NCBI RefSeq assembly: GCF_900163665.1
Contig: NZ_FUIA01000026.1
Location: 62,001-126,000, forward strand
Direction of reading: 5' to 3'
DNA from: Frigoribacterium sp. JB110
Lineage (GTDB): Bacteria; Actinomycetota; Actinomycetes; Actinomycetales; Microbacteriaceae
DNA length: 64,000 nt
The notes below the pieces were generated by a model. It did no database searches. It saw only the letters and a program-made list of their open reading frames with translations, and was not told where the DNA came from. This document shows positions 33,555-42,669 of the stretch, piece by piece; position 1 is the stretch's first letter, and each line of letters begins with the position of its first letter. A program made the translations under genes and the position numbers.

Positions 33555-36371
33555 ATGTCAACTACTCCGCACGGCCGCCGCATCGCGGCCGCAGCATCCG
33601 GGCTGGCGCTCGCCGCGTCCGCTCTCGTCCTCGTGCCGTCCGCGGCGACGGCCTCGCCCGAGGGCGACGCACTCATCATCAGTGAGGTGTACGGCGGCGG
33701 GGGCAACTCCGGTGCACCTGTGACCCACGACTTCGTCGAGCTGTACAACCCGACGGGCGCCGACATCGATCTGGGCGGCTACGCCGTCGAGTATCGTTCG
33801 TCATCCGGCGGGTCCGGCGGCATCGCGGTCCTCGAAGGCACGATCGAGTCGGACACTCACTTCCTGCTGCAGCTCGCGGCGGGCAGCAACGGTGACGTCA
33901 CCCCCCTTCCGACGCCGGATGCCGAAGCGAGCATCAACATGTCAGGTTCGAACGGGCGAGTGTTCCTGTTCGAGAGCGATTCGGACTTCGACAGCTCGGT
34001 CGCCGGAGACCGCGCAGGTGCCGCAGGGCTGGTCGACATGGTCGGATACGGTTCGGCCGCGAGCTTCGAAGGAGCAGCGACTGACCCGCTGAGCAACTCC
34101 ACGAGCGCGTCGCGCGACGCGGCTGGCACGGACACGGACGACAACTCCGCCGACTTCACCGTGGGCGACCCGACGCCGACCAACTCTGCGGGCGAGACCG
34201 CGGGCGACGGCTCATCGGAGGATCCGGATGAGCCGCAGGAGCCTGTCGAGCACGGTGACGCTGTCAGCATCGCTGAGGCGAACGGCGCGGTCGGCGAGAC
34301 CGTCACCGTCGACGGCGTCGTCACCGCCGATTACCGCGACGGCGGCTTCAACGGCTTCACGATCCAGGATCCTGCAGGCGACCCGAACGACGGCGTCTCC
34401 GACGCGATCTTCGTGTGGGGTGACTCGGCACGGGCGGAGATCGGCCAGAGCGTGCGTGTGACCGGTGACGTGAGCGTCTACAACGGGCTCACCGAGATCA
34501 CCGCTGACCTCGTCACGACGTTCGAGGTGGGCCTCGGGGAGGTCGCCCCGATCACCTCCTGGGAGGTCATCGCCACCGATGAGGACAAGCAGGCGCACCA
34601 GAGCGAGCTCGTCCAGATCGACGGCTTCACCGTCACGGACAACTACGACGCGAACTTCTACGGCTCGTTCGGGCTCGCGTACGGGGATGAGCCGCTGCGC
34701 CAGCCGACCGATCACGTCGACCCGCACGACGAGGCGGCGATCGCCGCTGCTGAGGCGGAGAACGCGGCGAAGTTCATCAAGCTCGATGACGGCCGCAGCA
34801 CGAACTTCAGCAATCAGCAGGACGTGCCGCTGTCGTACCTCACGCCTGAGACGCCCGTGCGCGTGGGAGCTTCGGTGACGATGAACGAGCCCTTCGTGCT
34901 CGACTACCGCTACGACAGCTGGAACTTCCAGCCCACGACGCCGGTGAACGGCGACGCGTCCGACATCGTGACCTTCAGCGATGAGCGCGCGGCGAACGCC
35001 GCCCCGGCCGAGGTCGGAGGCGACCTCTCGCTGGCGACCTTCAACGTGCTCAACTACTTCCCGACCACGGGGGAGGAGTTCGAAGCCGCAGGGCTCGGCA
35101 CCTGCTCCTTCTACACGGACCGCGAAGGCAACCCGGTGGCCAACAACCGCTGCAACCCGGACGGACCGCGAGGTGCGGCGGACGAGGAGAATCTCGATCG
35201 CCAGCAGACGAAGATCGTGAACGCGATCATCGACCTCGATGCGTCCGTCGTGTCGCTGGAGGAGATCGAGAACTCCGCCCACTACGACAAGGACCGTGAC
35301 TTCGCGGTGGAGACGCTCGTCGGCGCGCTGAACGAGCAGGCCGGCGCAGACACGTGGGGCTTCGCCGCCAGTCCGGAGGAGCTGCCCACTGACGAAGACG
35401 TCATCCGCAACGCGTTCATCTACCAGACCGCCGAGGTCGAGACGGTGGGCGAGTCGCACATCCTGGTCGACGACCCCGCATTCGGCAACGCGCGCGAGCC
35501 GCTCGTGCAGGCGTTCGCGCCTGTGGGAGCCGATGACGCGGACGCGTTCATGGTCGCCACCAACCACCTCAAGTCGAAGGGTTCAGGCACCGACGACGGC
35601 ACGGGCCAGGGCAACGCGAACCCCGACCGGATCGCGCAAGCCGAGGCACTGGTCGACTTCGCTGCGGAGCAGGGCCAGGACGCTGGGATCGACGCTGTGT
35701 TCCTCGCAGGCGACTTCAACGCATACGCCGCGGAGGACCCTGCCGTCGTCATCGAGGAGGCGGGCTACACCAACCTCAACTATGCGCTGAACGGGGGAGA
35801 GGCCACCTACAACTACGACGGTCTCGACGGCTCGCTCGACCATGTGTTCGCCAACTCCGCCGCTCTCGACCTGGTGACGGGCGTGGACGTGTGGCAGATC
35901 AATGCGCAGGAGCAGGTGGGCTTCGAATACAGCCGCTACAACTACAACGCGACGCTGCTGTACGACGAGAGCATCTTCCGCGCCAGCGACCACAATCCGA
36001 TCCTGGTCGGGCTGCAGACGCAGGAAGCGGAGGAGCCGACCGATCCGGAGGAGCCTGGCACGGAAGAGCCGACTGACCCGGAGGAGCCCGGCACGGAAGA
36101 GCCGACCGACCCGGAGGAGCCTGGCACAGAGGAGCCGACCGACCCGGATGAGCCGGGCACGGACGGATCGGGCACGGATGAGCCGGGCACGGACGGATCG
36201 GACCAGGACGGAGCCGGCACGGATGCGCCGGTGACGGACGATGCTCAGGCGGGTGACGACGAGGCTCTCGCCGTCACGGGCGGGGAGGTCGCCTGGGGTG
36301 TCGGAGCTGCGGCCGCGCTGCTGATCATCGGCGGAATCACGCTGAGCATCCTGCGCCGCCAGCAGGCGTAG
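33555..36371 (+). CDS. Secreted, cell-wall-anchored ExeM/NucH-like nuclease
   Basis: Extracellular nuclease of 938 residues. After a signal peptide (cleavage after ATASP-like region, near residue 35) comes a lamin-tail-like domain (ISEVYGGGGNSGAPVTHDFVELYN). An OB-fold region (TVTVDGVVTADYRDGGFNGFTIQDP) is next. The endonuclease/exonuclease/phosphatase domain starts at about 500 (LATFNVLNYF) and holds catalytic motifs LEEIEN, LAGDFNAY, DHVFAN and ASDHNPILVG. Four copies of an 11-residue acidic repeat (EEPTDPEEPGT) form a wall-spanning stalk. The C-terminus ends in LAVTGG, a membrane segment and RRQQA, a sortase E-type LAxTG anchor. It likely degrades external DNA for nutrients or biofilm control. 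ATG 33555 follows a GAGGGA site. Confidence 0.92.
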   Translation: MSTTPHGRRIAAAASGLALAASALVLVPSAATASPEGDALIISEVYGGGGNSGAPVTHDFVELYNPTGADIDLGGYAVEYRSSSGGSGGIAVLEGTIESDTHFLLQLAAGSNGDVTPLPTPDAEASINMSGSNGRVFLFESDSDFDSSVAGDRAGAAGLVDMVGYGSAASFEGAATDPLSNSTSASRDAAGTDTDDNSADFTVGDPTPTNSAGETAGDGSSEDPDEPQEPVEHGDAVSIAEANGAVGETVTVDGVVTADYRDGGFNGFTIQDPAGDPNDGVSDAIFVWGDSARAEIGQSVRVTGDVSVYNGLTEITADLVTTFEVGLGEVAPITSWEVIATDEDKQAHQSELVQIDGFTVTDNYDANFYGSFGLAYGDEPLRQPTDHVDPHDEAAIAAAEAENAAKFIKLDDGRSTNFSNQQDVPLSYLTPETPVRVGASVTMNEPFVLDYRYDSWNFQPTTPVNGDASDIVTFSDERAANAAPAEVGGDLSLATFNVLNYFPTTGEEFEAAGLGTCSFYTDREGNPVANNRCNPDGPRGAADEENLDRQQTKIVNAIIDLDASVVSLEEIENSAHYDKDRDFAVETLVGALNEQAGADTWGFAASPEELPTDEDVIRNAFIYQTAEVETVGESHILVDDPAFGNAREPLVQAFAPVGADDADAFMVATNHLKSKGSGTDDGTGQGNANPDRIAQAEALVDFAAEQGQDAGIDAVFLAGDFNAYAAEDPAVVIEEAGYTNLNYALNGGEATYNYDGLDGSLDHVFANSAALDLVTGVDVWQINAQEQVGFEYSRYNYNATLLYDESIFRASDHNPILVGLQTQEAEEPTDPEEPGTEEPTDPEEPGTEEPTDPEEPGTEEPTDPDEPGTDGSGTDEPGTDGSDQDGAGTDAPVTDDAQAGDDEALAVTGGEVAWGVGAAAALLIIGGITLSILRRQQA
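36030..36161 (+). repeat. Four 33-base tandem repeats in the nuclease stalk
   Basis: Four successive 33-base units encode EEPTDPEEPGT (last copy with a Glu to Asp change). Their third-codon positions differ, so the copies are not fresh duplications. Similar but shorter acidic repeats (DGSGTDEPGT) continue afterwards. Confidence 0.85.
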
Positions 36372-36372
36372 G

Positions 36373-36427
36373 GCACGCACGAAGCGGCGGGACGATCCGA
36401 GGATCGACCCCGCCGCTTCCTGCGTGC
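36373..36427 (+). terminator. Terminator hairpin of the nuclease gene
   Basis: A 19-base stem (36373-36391 with 36409-36427, one mismatch) begins two bases after the TAG stop. The loop itself can fold (CGATCC/GGATCG). It would stop transcripts before nusA. Confidence 0.75.
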
Positions 36428-36535
36428 GGTGCAACGCGCCGACGCGTGCCGAGGAAGGGCGTCTCCCAGCGACATTCGGTAACGTGGAGCGACCGGCAGG
36501 CGCGACGCCGCGAAGAACTGAAGAGGGAGAACGCA

Positions 36536-37525
36536 GTGGATATCGATCTTGGACTGCTCCGCAACATCGAGCGTGAGAAGGAGATTCCGCTCGACGAACT
36601 CGTGCGGATCATCGAACAGGCCGTGCTGACCGCGTACGGGAAGCACGTTTCGCAGACCGGCGAGGCGCCGGCCGGCGCACGCGCCGAGCTGGACCGCTCG
36701 ACCGGCCACGTGGGCATCTACGTACCGGTGACCGACGAATCCGGCGCCGTCATCGGCGAGGAGGAGTCGACTCCCGATGACTTCGGACGCATCGCCGCCT
36801 ATGCGGCCAAGCAGGTGATCGCCCAGCGACTGCGCGACATCGCTGACGATGCCGTGCTCGGCGAGTTCCGCGGCAAGGAGGGCGACATCGTCGCCGGCAT
36901 CGTGCAGCAGGGCACGAACCCGAAGATGGTCCACGTCGATCTCGGCACCGTTGAGGCCATGCTCCCTCCAGAGGAGCAGGTGCCAGGTGAGGACTACGCA
37001 CACGGAACGCGCATCAGGGTCTATGTCACGAGCGTCGCCAAGGGGCACAAGGGCCCGGCGATCACGGTCTCCCGCACGCACCCCGGTCTGGTGCGGAAGC
37101 TGTTCGCGATGGAGGTCCCCGAGATCGCGAGCGGCCTCGTCGAGGTTCTCTCGCTGGCGCGTGAGGCGGGCCATCGCACCAAGATCGCGGTCACGGCGAC
37201 CGACCCATCGATCAATGCCAAGGGGGCGTGCATCGGTGAGATGGGGCGGCGGGTGCGTGCCGTCACGGAGGAGCTGTCTGGCGAGAAGATCGACATCGTC
37301 GACTTCGACGACGACCTCGCGACGTTCGTCGCGAGCGCATTGTCACCAGCCAAGGTCACGAGCGCGTTCGTGCTCGACGAGAGCACCAAGGCGGTCCGTG
37401 CGCTGGTGCCGGACTACCAGCTGTCGCTGGCGATCGGCAAGGAGGGTCAGAACGCCCGACTCGCCGCAAAGCTCACCGGAGCGAAGATCGACATCCAGCC
37501 GGATTCGATCATGGACGCAGGCTGA
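36536..37525 (+). CDS. nusA: Transcription termination/antitermination factor NusA
   Basis: RNA-polymerase-binding factor that modulates pausing, termination and antitermination. The 329 residues comprise the N-terminal RNAP-binding domain (1 to about 105), an S1 domain (EGDIVAGIVQQGTNPKMVHVDLG), and two KH domains (AKGACIGEMGRRVRAVTEEL and LAIGKEGQNARLAAKLTGAKIDIQ). The acidic repeats of E. coli NusA are absent, as in other actinobacteria. GTG 36536 has an AGAGGGAGAA site; longer reading frames upstream lack homology. It heads the nusA-ylxR-infB-rbfA cluster, without rimP in front. Confidence 0.96.
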   Translation: MDIDLGLLRNIEREKEIPLDELVRIIEQAVLTAYGKHVSQTGEAPAGARAELDRSTGHVGIYVPVTDESGAVIGEEESTPDDFGRIAAYAAKQVIAQRLRDIADDAVLGEFRGKEGDIVAGIVQQGTNPKMVHVDLGTVEAMLPPEEQVPGEDYAHGTRIRVYVTSVAKGHKGPAITVSRTHPGLVRKLFAMEVPEIASGLVEVLSLAREAGHRTKIAVTATDPSINAKGACIGEMGRRVRAVTEELSGEKIDIVDFDDDLATFVASALSPAKVTSAFVLDESTKAVRALVPDYQLSLAIGKEGQNARLAAKLTGAKIDIQPDSIMDAG

Positions 37526-37597
37526 TCGACCGGATGCTCCCACTCACCGAGCGCGGATCGGACACGCCAGGTGAACGCGGTCGAGGCGAGGTGTAGA

Positions 37598-37870
37598 ATG
37601 GAATCCGTACGAACGTGCGTCGGTTGTCGCACGCGTGCTCCCCGGGCCGCCCTCATTCGAGTGGTCGCGGTCGATTCGGTTCTCGTCCCAGACGAAAAAC
37701 GTTCGATGCCCGGTCGAGGCGCGTGGTTGCATCCGGCGCCGAATTGTGTGAGAACTGCGCTTCAGAGGCGCGCTTTCGCAAGAGCACTGCGTGCGTCGGG
37801 GCAACTCGACGCACACACCATCGAGGAATGGCTGACCAGCTATGGAAACCAAGTGAACGGCTCGAAATGA
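37598..37870 (+). CDS. ylxR: YlxR family RNA-binding protein
   Basis: Small basic protein (90 residues) between nusA and infB. Its fold belongs to the YlxR family, which binds RNA and, in Bacillus and others, RNase P RNA or acts on translation-linked genes. The motif RTCVGCRTRAPRAALIRVV starts at residue 5, and PGRGAWLHPAPNCVRTALQRRAFARALR is the second hallmark. ATG 37598 follows a GAGG site and fits the family start; a GTG at 37571 is less likely. A TAGAAT at 37594-37599 overlaps the start codon and might be an internal promoter for infB. Confidence 0.91.
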   Translation: MESVRTCVGCRTRAPRAALIRVVAVDSVLVPDEKRSMPGRGAWLHPAPNCVRTALQRRAFARALRASGQLDAHTIEEWLTSYGNQVNGSK

Positions 37871-37896
37871 GACCCGTCCGCCTCTAAAGGCCTGCC

Positions 37897-37923
37897 CCTG
37901 TCTGGGTGGGCCACCCAGACAGG
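37897..37923 (+). promoter_or_regulatory. Palindrome sequestering the infB ribosome-binding site
   Basis: CCTGTCTGGGTGG (37897-37909) and CCACCCAGACAGG (37911-37923) are perfect reverse complements around a single G. The 3' arm runs into the AGGAG Shine-Dalgarno (37921-37925) of infB, seven bases from its GTG. In mRNA the hairpin would cover part of that site. It could also act as a Rho-independent pause. Confidence 0.6.
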
Positions 37924-37929
37924 AGAATT

Positions 37930-40797
37930 GTGGCTAAACCACGCGTACATGAGATCGCGGCAGAGTTCGGTATCGACAGCAAGTCGGCGCTCGCGAAGCT
38001 GAAGGATCTCGGCGAGTTCGTCAAGAGCCCGTCATCCACTATCGAACCCCCGGTCGCGCGCAAGCTGCGCGCCGCGCTCCAGGAAGACGGCGCCAAGCCC
38101 GTCTCAGGAGACGACGCCGCGAAGAAGCCCGCGCCGCGCTCCGCTGCGAAGCCCTCCGCGACGCCGGGGCCGAAGCCCGGTGCCAGCGCGCCTGCGAAGG
38201 AGCCCGCTGCCCCCGTGCAGGAATCCGCTGCACCAGCGCAGGAACCCGCTGCACCGGTGCAGGAGTCGGCAGCACCCGCTGAGGCGGAGCCGAAGACTGC
38301 GGAGAAGCCGGCTGCTCCGGCTGCTGCCAAGAAGTCGTCGCCGCCGAGCCCCGGTTCTGCCAAGCCCGGCGCGCCGAACCCCGGTGGTTCCGCGCCGAAG
38401 CAGGGATCGAACCCGCCCACACCCGGCGGGGCGAAGCCAGGCGCACCGAAGCCAGGCGGCCCACGCCCCGGCAACAATCCGTTCGGCAACGCTCAGGGCA
38501 TGGGCCAGCAGCGACCAGGCGGCCCGCGGCCGGGCAACAACCCGTTCGCAACCGCTCAGGGCATGGGCCAGCGCCCGACCCCTGGCAACATTCCTAAGCC
38601 GCAGCCCGGTCGCGGTCTGCAGCGTCCCGGCCAGGCTCGTGGCGGTCGTCCCGGTCAGGGCGGCGGCGGAGCGCGCGGCAATGCGCCGTTCCAGCAGCGT
38701 CCAGGCGGCGGCGCCGGTGGCGCCGGTCGTCCAGGAGGCGGCGCAGGCGGCGCCGGTCGTCCTGGAGGCGGCGGTGGCGGCGGCTTCGCCGGTCGACCCG
38801 GCGGCGGTTTCGCCGGTCGGCCAGGCCCAGGCGGTCGCCGCGGCGGCACGGCCGGAGCCTTCGGCAAGGGCGGCGGCAAGTCCAGGCAGCGCAAGTCGCG
38901 TCGGGCGAAGCGGCAAGAATTCGAGATGCGGCAGGCGCCGATCGTCGGTGGAGTCAAGGTTCCCCGCGGCGACGGCAGCACGCTGATCCGTATGCGCCGC
39001 GGCGCATCGATCTCGGACTTCGCCGACAAGCTCGAGACGATGCACGGCGTTTCGGTGCCGCCGGGCAACCTGGTCACGGTGCTGTTCCACCTCGGTGAGA
39101 TGGCGACGGCGACCGAGTCGCTCGATGAGGCGACCTTCGAGGTCCTCGGCGTCGAGCTCGGCTACAAGGTGCAGATGGTCTCACCCGAGGACGAGGACAA
39201 AGAGCTCCTGGAGAGCTTCGGCCTCAACCTCGAGCAGGAGGAGCTCGAAGAGGACGACGAGAACCTTGAGATCCGTCCTCCCGTGGTCACGGTGATGGGC
39301 CACGTCGACCACGGTAAGACGCGACTGCTCGACGCGATCCGTCACACGACGGTGATCGAAGGCGAGGCCGGTGGCATCACGCAGCACATCGGTGCGTACC
39401 AGATCTGGACCGAGCACGACGGCCACGATCGCGCGATCACCTTCATCGACACCCCGGGCCACGAGGCCTTCACGGCCATGCGTGCCCGTGGTGCCGACGT
39501 CACCGACATCGCGATCCTTGTGGTCGCCGCCGACGACGGCATCATGCCGCAGACGGTCGAGGCGCTGAACCACGCCCAGGCGGCCGAGGTTCCGATCGTG
39601 GTCGCGGTGAACAAGGTGGACAAGCCGGACGCGAACCCCGACAAGGTGCGCCAGCAGCTCACCGAGTACGGCCTGATCGCGGAGGAGTACGGCGGCGAGG
39701 TCATGTTCGTCGACGTGTCGGCGCGAGAGAACATGGGCATCCAGGGTCTTCTGGACGCGGTTCTCCTCACCGCCGACGCAGGTCTCGACCTCCGCGCGAA
39801 CCCGAACAAGGTAGCGCGCGGCATCGCGATCGAGGCGAAGCTCGACAAGGGCCGCGGCTCTGTGGCGACCGTTCTCGTGCAGGGCGGAACGCTGCACGTC
39901 GGCGACCCGATCGTCGCCGGCACGGCCTTCGGCCGTGTGCGGGCCATGATCGACGAGCACGGCGAGCGGGTCAAGGAAGCGGCTCCGTCGCGTCCCGTCC
40001 AGGTGCAGGGGCTCAACTCGGTGCCACGCGCCGGCGACCTGTTCCTCGTCTCCGAGGACGACCGCACCGCCCGCCAGATCGCCGAGAAGCGTGAGGCCGT
40101 CGAGCGCAACGCCGCACTGGCGAAGGCGCGCAAGCGCATGTCGCTCGAGGACTTCACCAAGGCGCTCGAAGAGGGCAAGGTCGAGTCGCTCAACCTCATC
40201 ATCAAGGGTGACGTCTCCGGTGCCGTCGAGGCGCTCGAGGAGTCACTGCTCAAGATCGAGGTCGACGACAGCGTCCAGCTGCGGATCATCCACCGCGGCG
40301 TCGGCGCGATCACGGAGAGCGACATCAACCTCGCCACGATCGACAACGCGATCGTGCTCGGCTTCAACGTGCGTCCGGACACCAAGGCGCGCGAGGCGGC
40401 GAACCGCGAGGGCGTCGACACCCGCTTCTACAACGTCATCTACAACGCGATCGATGACGTCGAGGCGTCCCTCAAGGGCATGCTCAAGCCGGAGTACGAG
40501 GAGGTGCAGTCGGGTGTCGCCGAGATCCGAGAGGTGTTCCGCTCCTCGAAGGTCGGCAACATCGCGGGTGTCATCGTCCGCAGCGGTACGATCACGCGCA
40601 ACGCCAAGGCGCGCATCATCCGCGACGGCGTCGTCCTCGCCGACGGCCTGGCCATCGAGTCGCTGCGTCGCTTCAAGGACGACGTCACCGAGGTCAGGAC
40701 GGACTACGAGGCCGGTATCGGGCTCGGCAAGTTCAACGACATCCAGATCGGCGACGAGATCGAGACCATCGAGATGGTCGAGAAGCCTCGCGTCTGA
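37930..40797 (+). CDS. infB: Translation initiation factor IF-2
   Basis: GTPase that brings initiator fMet-tRNA to the small ribosomal subunit. The 955-residue protein has a short N-domain ([22 protein letters not shown]), then about 270 residues of Ala/Pro/Gly-rich linker with Pro-Gly-Gly repeats, then the conserved core. GTPase motifs are GHVDHGKT at 457-464, DTPGHEAF, and NKVDKP at about 561. Domains II-IV follow to the C-terminus (fMet-tRNA site). The start GTG 37930 follows AGGAG directly after a palindrome that could regulate translation. Flanked by ylxR and rbfA. Confidence 0.97.
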   Translation: MAKPRVHEIAAEFGIDSKSALAKLKDLGEFVKSPSSTIEPPVARKLRAALQEDGAKPVSGDDAAKKPAPRSAAKPSATPGPKPGASAPAKEPAAPVQESAAPAQEPAAPVQESAAPAEAEPKTAEKPAAPAAAKKSSPPSPGSAKPGAPNPGGSAPKQGSNPPTPGGAKPGAPKPGGPRPGNNPFGNAQGMGQQRPGGPRPGNNPFATAQGMGQRPTPGNIPKPQPGRGLQRPGQARGGRPGQGGGGARGNAPFQQRPGGGAGGAGRPGGGAGGAGRPGGGGGGGFAGRPGGGFAGRPGPGGRRGGTAGAFGKGGGKSRQRKSRRAKRQEFEMRQAPIVGGVKVPRGDGSTLIRMRRGASISDFADKLETMHGVSVPPGNLVTVLFHLGEMATATESLDEATFEVLGVELGYKVQMVSPEDEDKELLESFGLNLEQEELEEDDENLEIRPPVVTVMGHVDHGKTRLLDAIRHTTVIEGEAGGITQHIGAYQIWTEHDGHDRAITFIDTPGHEAFTAMRARGADVTDIAILVVAADDGIMPQTVEALNHAQAAEVPIVVAVNKVDKPDANPDKVRQQLTEYGLIAEEYGGEVMFVDVSARENMGIQGLLDAVLLTADAGLDLRANPNKVARGIAIEAKLDKGRGSVATVLVQGGTLHVGDPIVAGTAFGRVRAMIDEHGERVKEAAPSRPVQVQGLNSVPRAGDLFLVSEDDRTARQIAEKREAVERNAALAKARKRMSLEDFTKALEEGKVESLNLIIKGDVSGAVEALEESLLKIEVDDSVQLRIIHRGVGAITESDINLATIDNAIVLGFNVRPDTKAREAANREGVDTRFYNVIYNAIDDVEASLKGMLKPEYEEVQSGVAEIREVFRSSKVGNIAGVIVRSGTITRNAKARIIRDGVVLADGLAIESLRRFKDDVTEVRTDYEAGIGLGKFNDIQIGDEIETIEMVEKPRV

Positions 40798-40808
40798 CGT
40801 GATTTGAT

Positions 40809-40845
40809 GGTTCTGCCGGGTGGCCACCAGCCACCCGGCAGAACC
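40809..40845 (+). terminator. Hairpin between infB and rbfA
   Basis: A perfect 16-base stem (40809-40824 with 40830-40845) and a five-base loop start 11 bases after the infB stop. The T-run is only GTTCT. It may reduce transcription into rbfA, or protect the infB message end. Confidence 0.6.
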
Positions 40846-40865
40846 GTTCTCGAAGGGGATATCTC

Positions 40866-41291
40866 ATGGCCGGTGAACGCCAGGCCCGCGTGGCGGACCG
40901 CATCAAGGTGATTCTGTCCGAACGCCTGCAGAAGGGGCTGCGCGATCCGCGGCTCGGCTTCGTCACGATCACCGAGGTGCGTGTGACGGGCGACCTGCAG
41001 AACGCGTCGGTCTTCTACACCGTCTACGGCACGGACGAGGAGCGCGAGGGCACGGCCGTCGCGCTGAAAGCTGCGACGGGCATGCTCCGCAGCGAGGTCG
41101 GTCGGCACCTGAACACGCGCCTCACCCCGACGCTCGAGTTCATTCCGGATGCACTGCCTGAGGAGGCGACGCACCTGACCACGCTGCTCGCGGAGGCGCA
41201 GGAGCGCGACGAGCAGGTGCGCGGTCTCGCCGAAGGCGCGCGATACGCCGGCGACGCCGACCCGTATCGGCACGACGACGAGGAGCAGTAG
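40866..41291 (+). CDS. rbfA: 30S ribosome-binding factor A
   Basis: KH-fold ribosome maturation factor that binds 16S rRNA helix 1 during small-subunit assembly. The product has 141 residues, with QARVADRIKVILSERLQKGLRDPRLGFVTITEVRVTGDLQNASVFYTVYG as the conserved core and a LNTRLTPTLEFIPD signature. An acidic tail (HDDEEQ) ends the protein. A GAAGGGGAT site precedes ATG 40866. It is the last member of the nusA-ylxR-infB-rbfA cluster. Confidence 0.95.
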   Translation: MAGERQARVADRIKVILSERLQKGLRDPRLGFVTITEVRVTGDLQNASVFYTVYGTDEEREGTAVALKAATGMLRSEVGRHLNTRLTPTLEFIPDALPEEATHLTTLLAEAQERDEQVRGLAEGARYAGDADPYRHDDEEQ

Positions 41292-41334
41292 CACGGCACG
41301 GAAACCCTTCCGCGACGAGGCAGACTCTTCCCTT

Positions 41335-41349
41335 TGGCACTGAGTGCCA
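41335..41349. promoter_or_regulatory. Palindrome upstream of the MftD-like gene
   Basis: TGGCACTGAGTGCCA has two seven-base arms (TGGCACT/AGTGCCA) about a central G, 46 bases before the ATG. Its size and symmetry suit a dimeric repressor such as TetR or GntR. No regulator gene lies beside it. Confidence 0.45.
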
Positions 41350-41395
41350 TTAGTGTCTGGAAGACGCAACCGTCGATGGCGAAGGGTGTACGAGT

Positions 41396-42610
41396 ATGAG
41401 CAGACTGTGGCCGTGGGTGCGCAACCCCTGGTTCGAGACCGTGCGAGAGGCGCAGCGGCGATCGCAGCAGTTCCTGCCGCCCTCCGTGTACTCGGCGCTC
41501 GTCGCCGGGTCCGAGCGCGGGCGCACCCCGCAGGACAACCAGGACGCCTTCGCCGAGCTCGAGTTCGCCCCGCACGTTGCGGGCCACCGAGCACAGCGCG
41601 ACCTCTCGACCACGATCATGGGCATCCCCGTGTCGATGCCGGTGATGATCTCGCCGACAGGTGTTCAGGCGATCCGACCCGAAGGCGAGACGGCCGTTGC
41701 GCGTGCGGCGGCGAACCGCGGCCTGATCATGGGGCTGAGCTCGTTCGCGTCGAAACCCGTCGAGGAGGTCACGGCAGCGAACGAGAACACGTTCTTCCAG
41801 ATGTACTGGACCGGTACTCGGGACGCCATGCGGCACCGGATGGACAGGGCGCGTGCGGCGGGTGCGAAGGCGCTGATCTCGACGACGGACTGGTCGTACT
41901 CGTTCGGGCGCGACTGGGGGAGCCCGGAGATCCCGGAGCGGATGACGCTCCAGGCGATCTACAAGATGGCCCCTGAGGGCATCATGCGCCCGCAGTGGAC
42001 GGCACAGTGGCTCAGGGCAGGGCTTCCCGATCTGACGGTGCCGAATCTCACGATGCCTGGCGAGGACGCCCCGACCTTCTTCGGCGCGTACGGCGAATGG
42101 ACTCAGACGCCGCCTCCATCGTGGGAGGACCTGGCATGGTTGCGAGAGGAGTGGGGCGGCCCCTTCATGATGAAGGGCATCACCCGTGTCGACGACGCGC
42201 GTCGAGCCGCCGACATCGGCGTCGACGCGATCTCGGTGTCGAACCACGGCGGCAACAACCTCGACACGACGCCGGCATCGATCCGCTGCCTCGGCCCCGT
42301 CGTCGATGCGGTGGGGGACAGGGTCGAGGTGCTTCTCGACGGCGGCGTGCGCCGAGGCGGTGACGTCGCCAAAGCGCTCGCGCTGGGCGCCCGCGCCGTG
42401 CTGATCGGGCGGGCATACCTCTGGGGCCTCGCGGCCAACGGGCAGGCAGGCGTCGAGAACGTGCTGGACCTGATGCGCATGGGCCTCGATTCCGCCGTAC
42501 TGGGTCTGGGGCACTCGTCGATCGAGGAGCTGAACCCGCGTGACCTGCACATCCCCGATGGGTTCGAGCGCGTGCTCGGCGAGGTGACCGAGTCGGCCGA
42601 GGCGCACTAG
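41396..42610 (+). CDS. MftD-like FMN-dependent alpha-hydroxy acid dehydrogenase
   Basis: Flavoenzyme of the lactate dehydrogenase/glycolate oxidase superfamily, 404 residues. Residues that bind FMN and do catalysis are visible: SPTGVQAIRPEGE, the active-site His284 in SNHGGN, and LLDGGVRRGGDVAKALALGARAVLIGR. Many blocks (LPPSVYSALVAGSERG, LSSFASKPVEEVTA, FFGAYGEWTQTPPPSWEDLAWLREEWGGPFM, YLWGLAANGQAGVENVLDL) closely follow MftD, the enzyme that oxidises pre-mycofactocin in mycobacteria. None of the other mycofactocin genes (mftA, mftB, mftC, mftE, mftF) is in the window. It could therefore serve a partial or distant pathway, or act as a lactate-type dehydrogenase. Confidence 0.85.
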   Translation: MSRLWPWVRNPWFETVREAQRRSQQFLPPSVYSALVAGSERGRTPQDNQDAFAELEFAPHVAGHRAQRDLSTTIMGIPVSMPVMISPTGVQAIRPEGETAVARAAANRGLIMGLSSFASKPVEEVTAANENTFFQMYWTGTRDAMRHRMDRARAAGAKALISTTDWSYSFGRDWGSPEIPERMTLQAIYKMAPEGIMRPQWTAQWLRAGLPDLTVPNLTMPGEDAPTFFGAYGEWTQTPPPSWEDLAWLREEWGGPFMMKGITRVDDARRAADIGVDAISVSNHGGNNLDTTPASIRCLGPVVDAVGDRVEVLLDGGVRRGGDVAKALALGARAVLIGRAYLWGLAANGQAGVENVLDLMRMGLDSAVLGLGHSSIEELNPRDLHIPDGFERVLGEVTESAEAH

Positions 42611-42627
42611 ACCCCTGGTCGACTCGG

Positions 42628-42661
42628 CGCGTTGATCCGATCCGCCGACCGGATCAACGCG
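42628..42661. terminator. Two-way terminator between the MftD-like gene and the ABC exporter
   Basis: A perfect 12-base stem (CGCGTTGATCCG with CGGATCAACGCG) and a 10-base loop lie between two genes facing each other. Confidence 0.65.
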
Positions 42662-42669
42662 ACCCGCCG

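Noticed and set aside
38180-38880. Repeats inside infB as a CRISPR or minisatellite
   Set aside because: They encode the normal Pro/Gly/Ala-rich linker of IF-2 and lack equal spacers.
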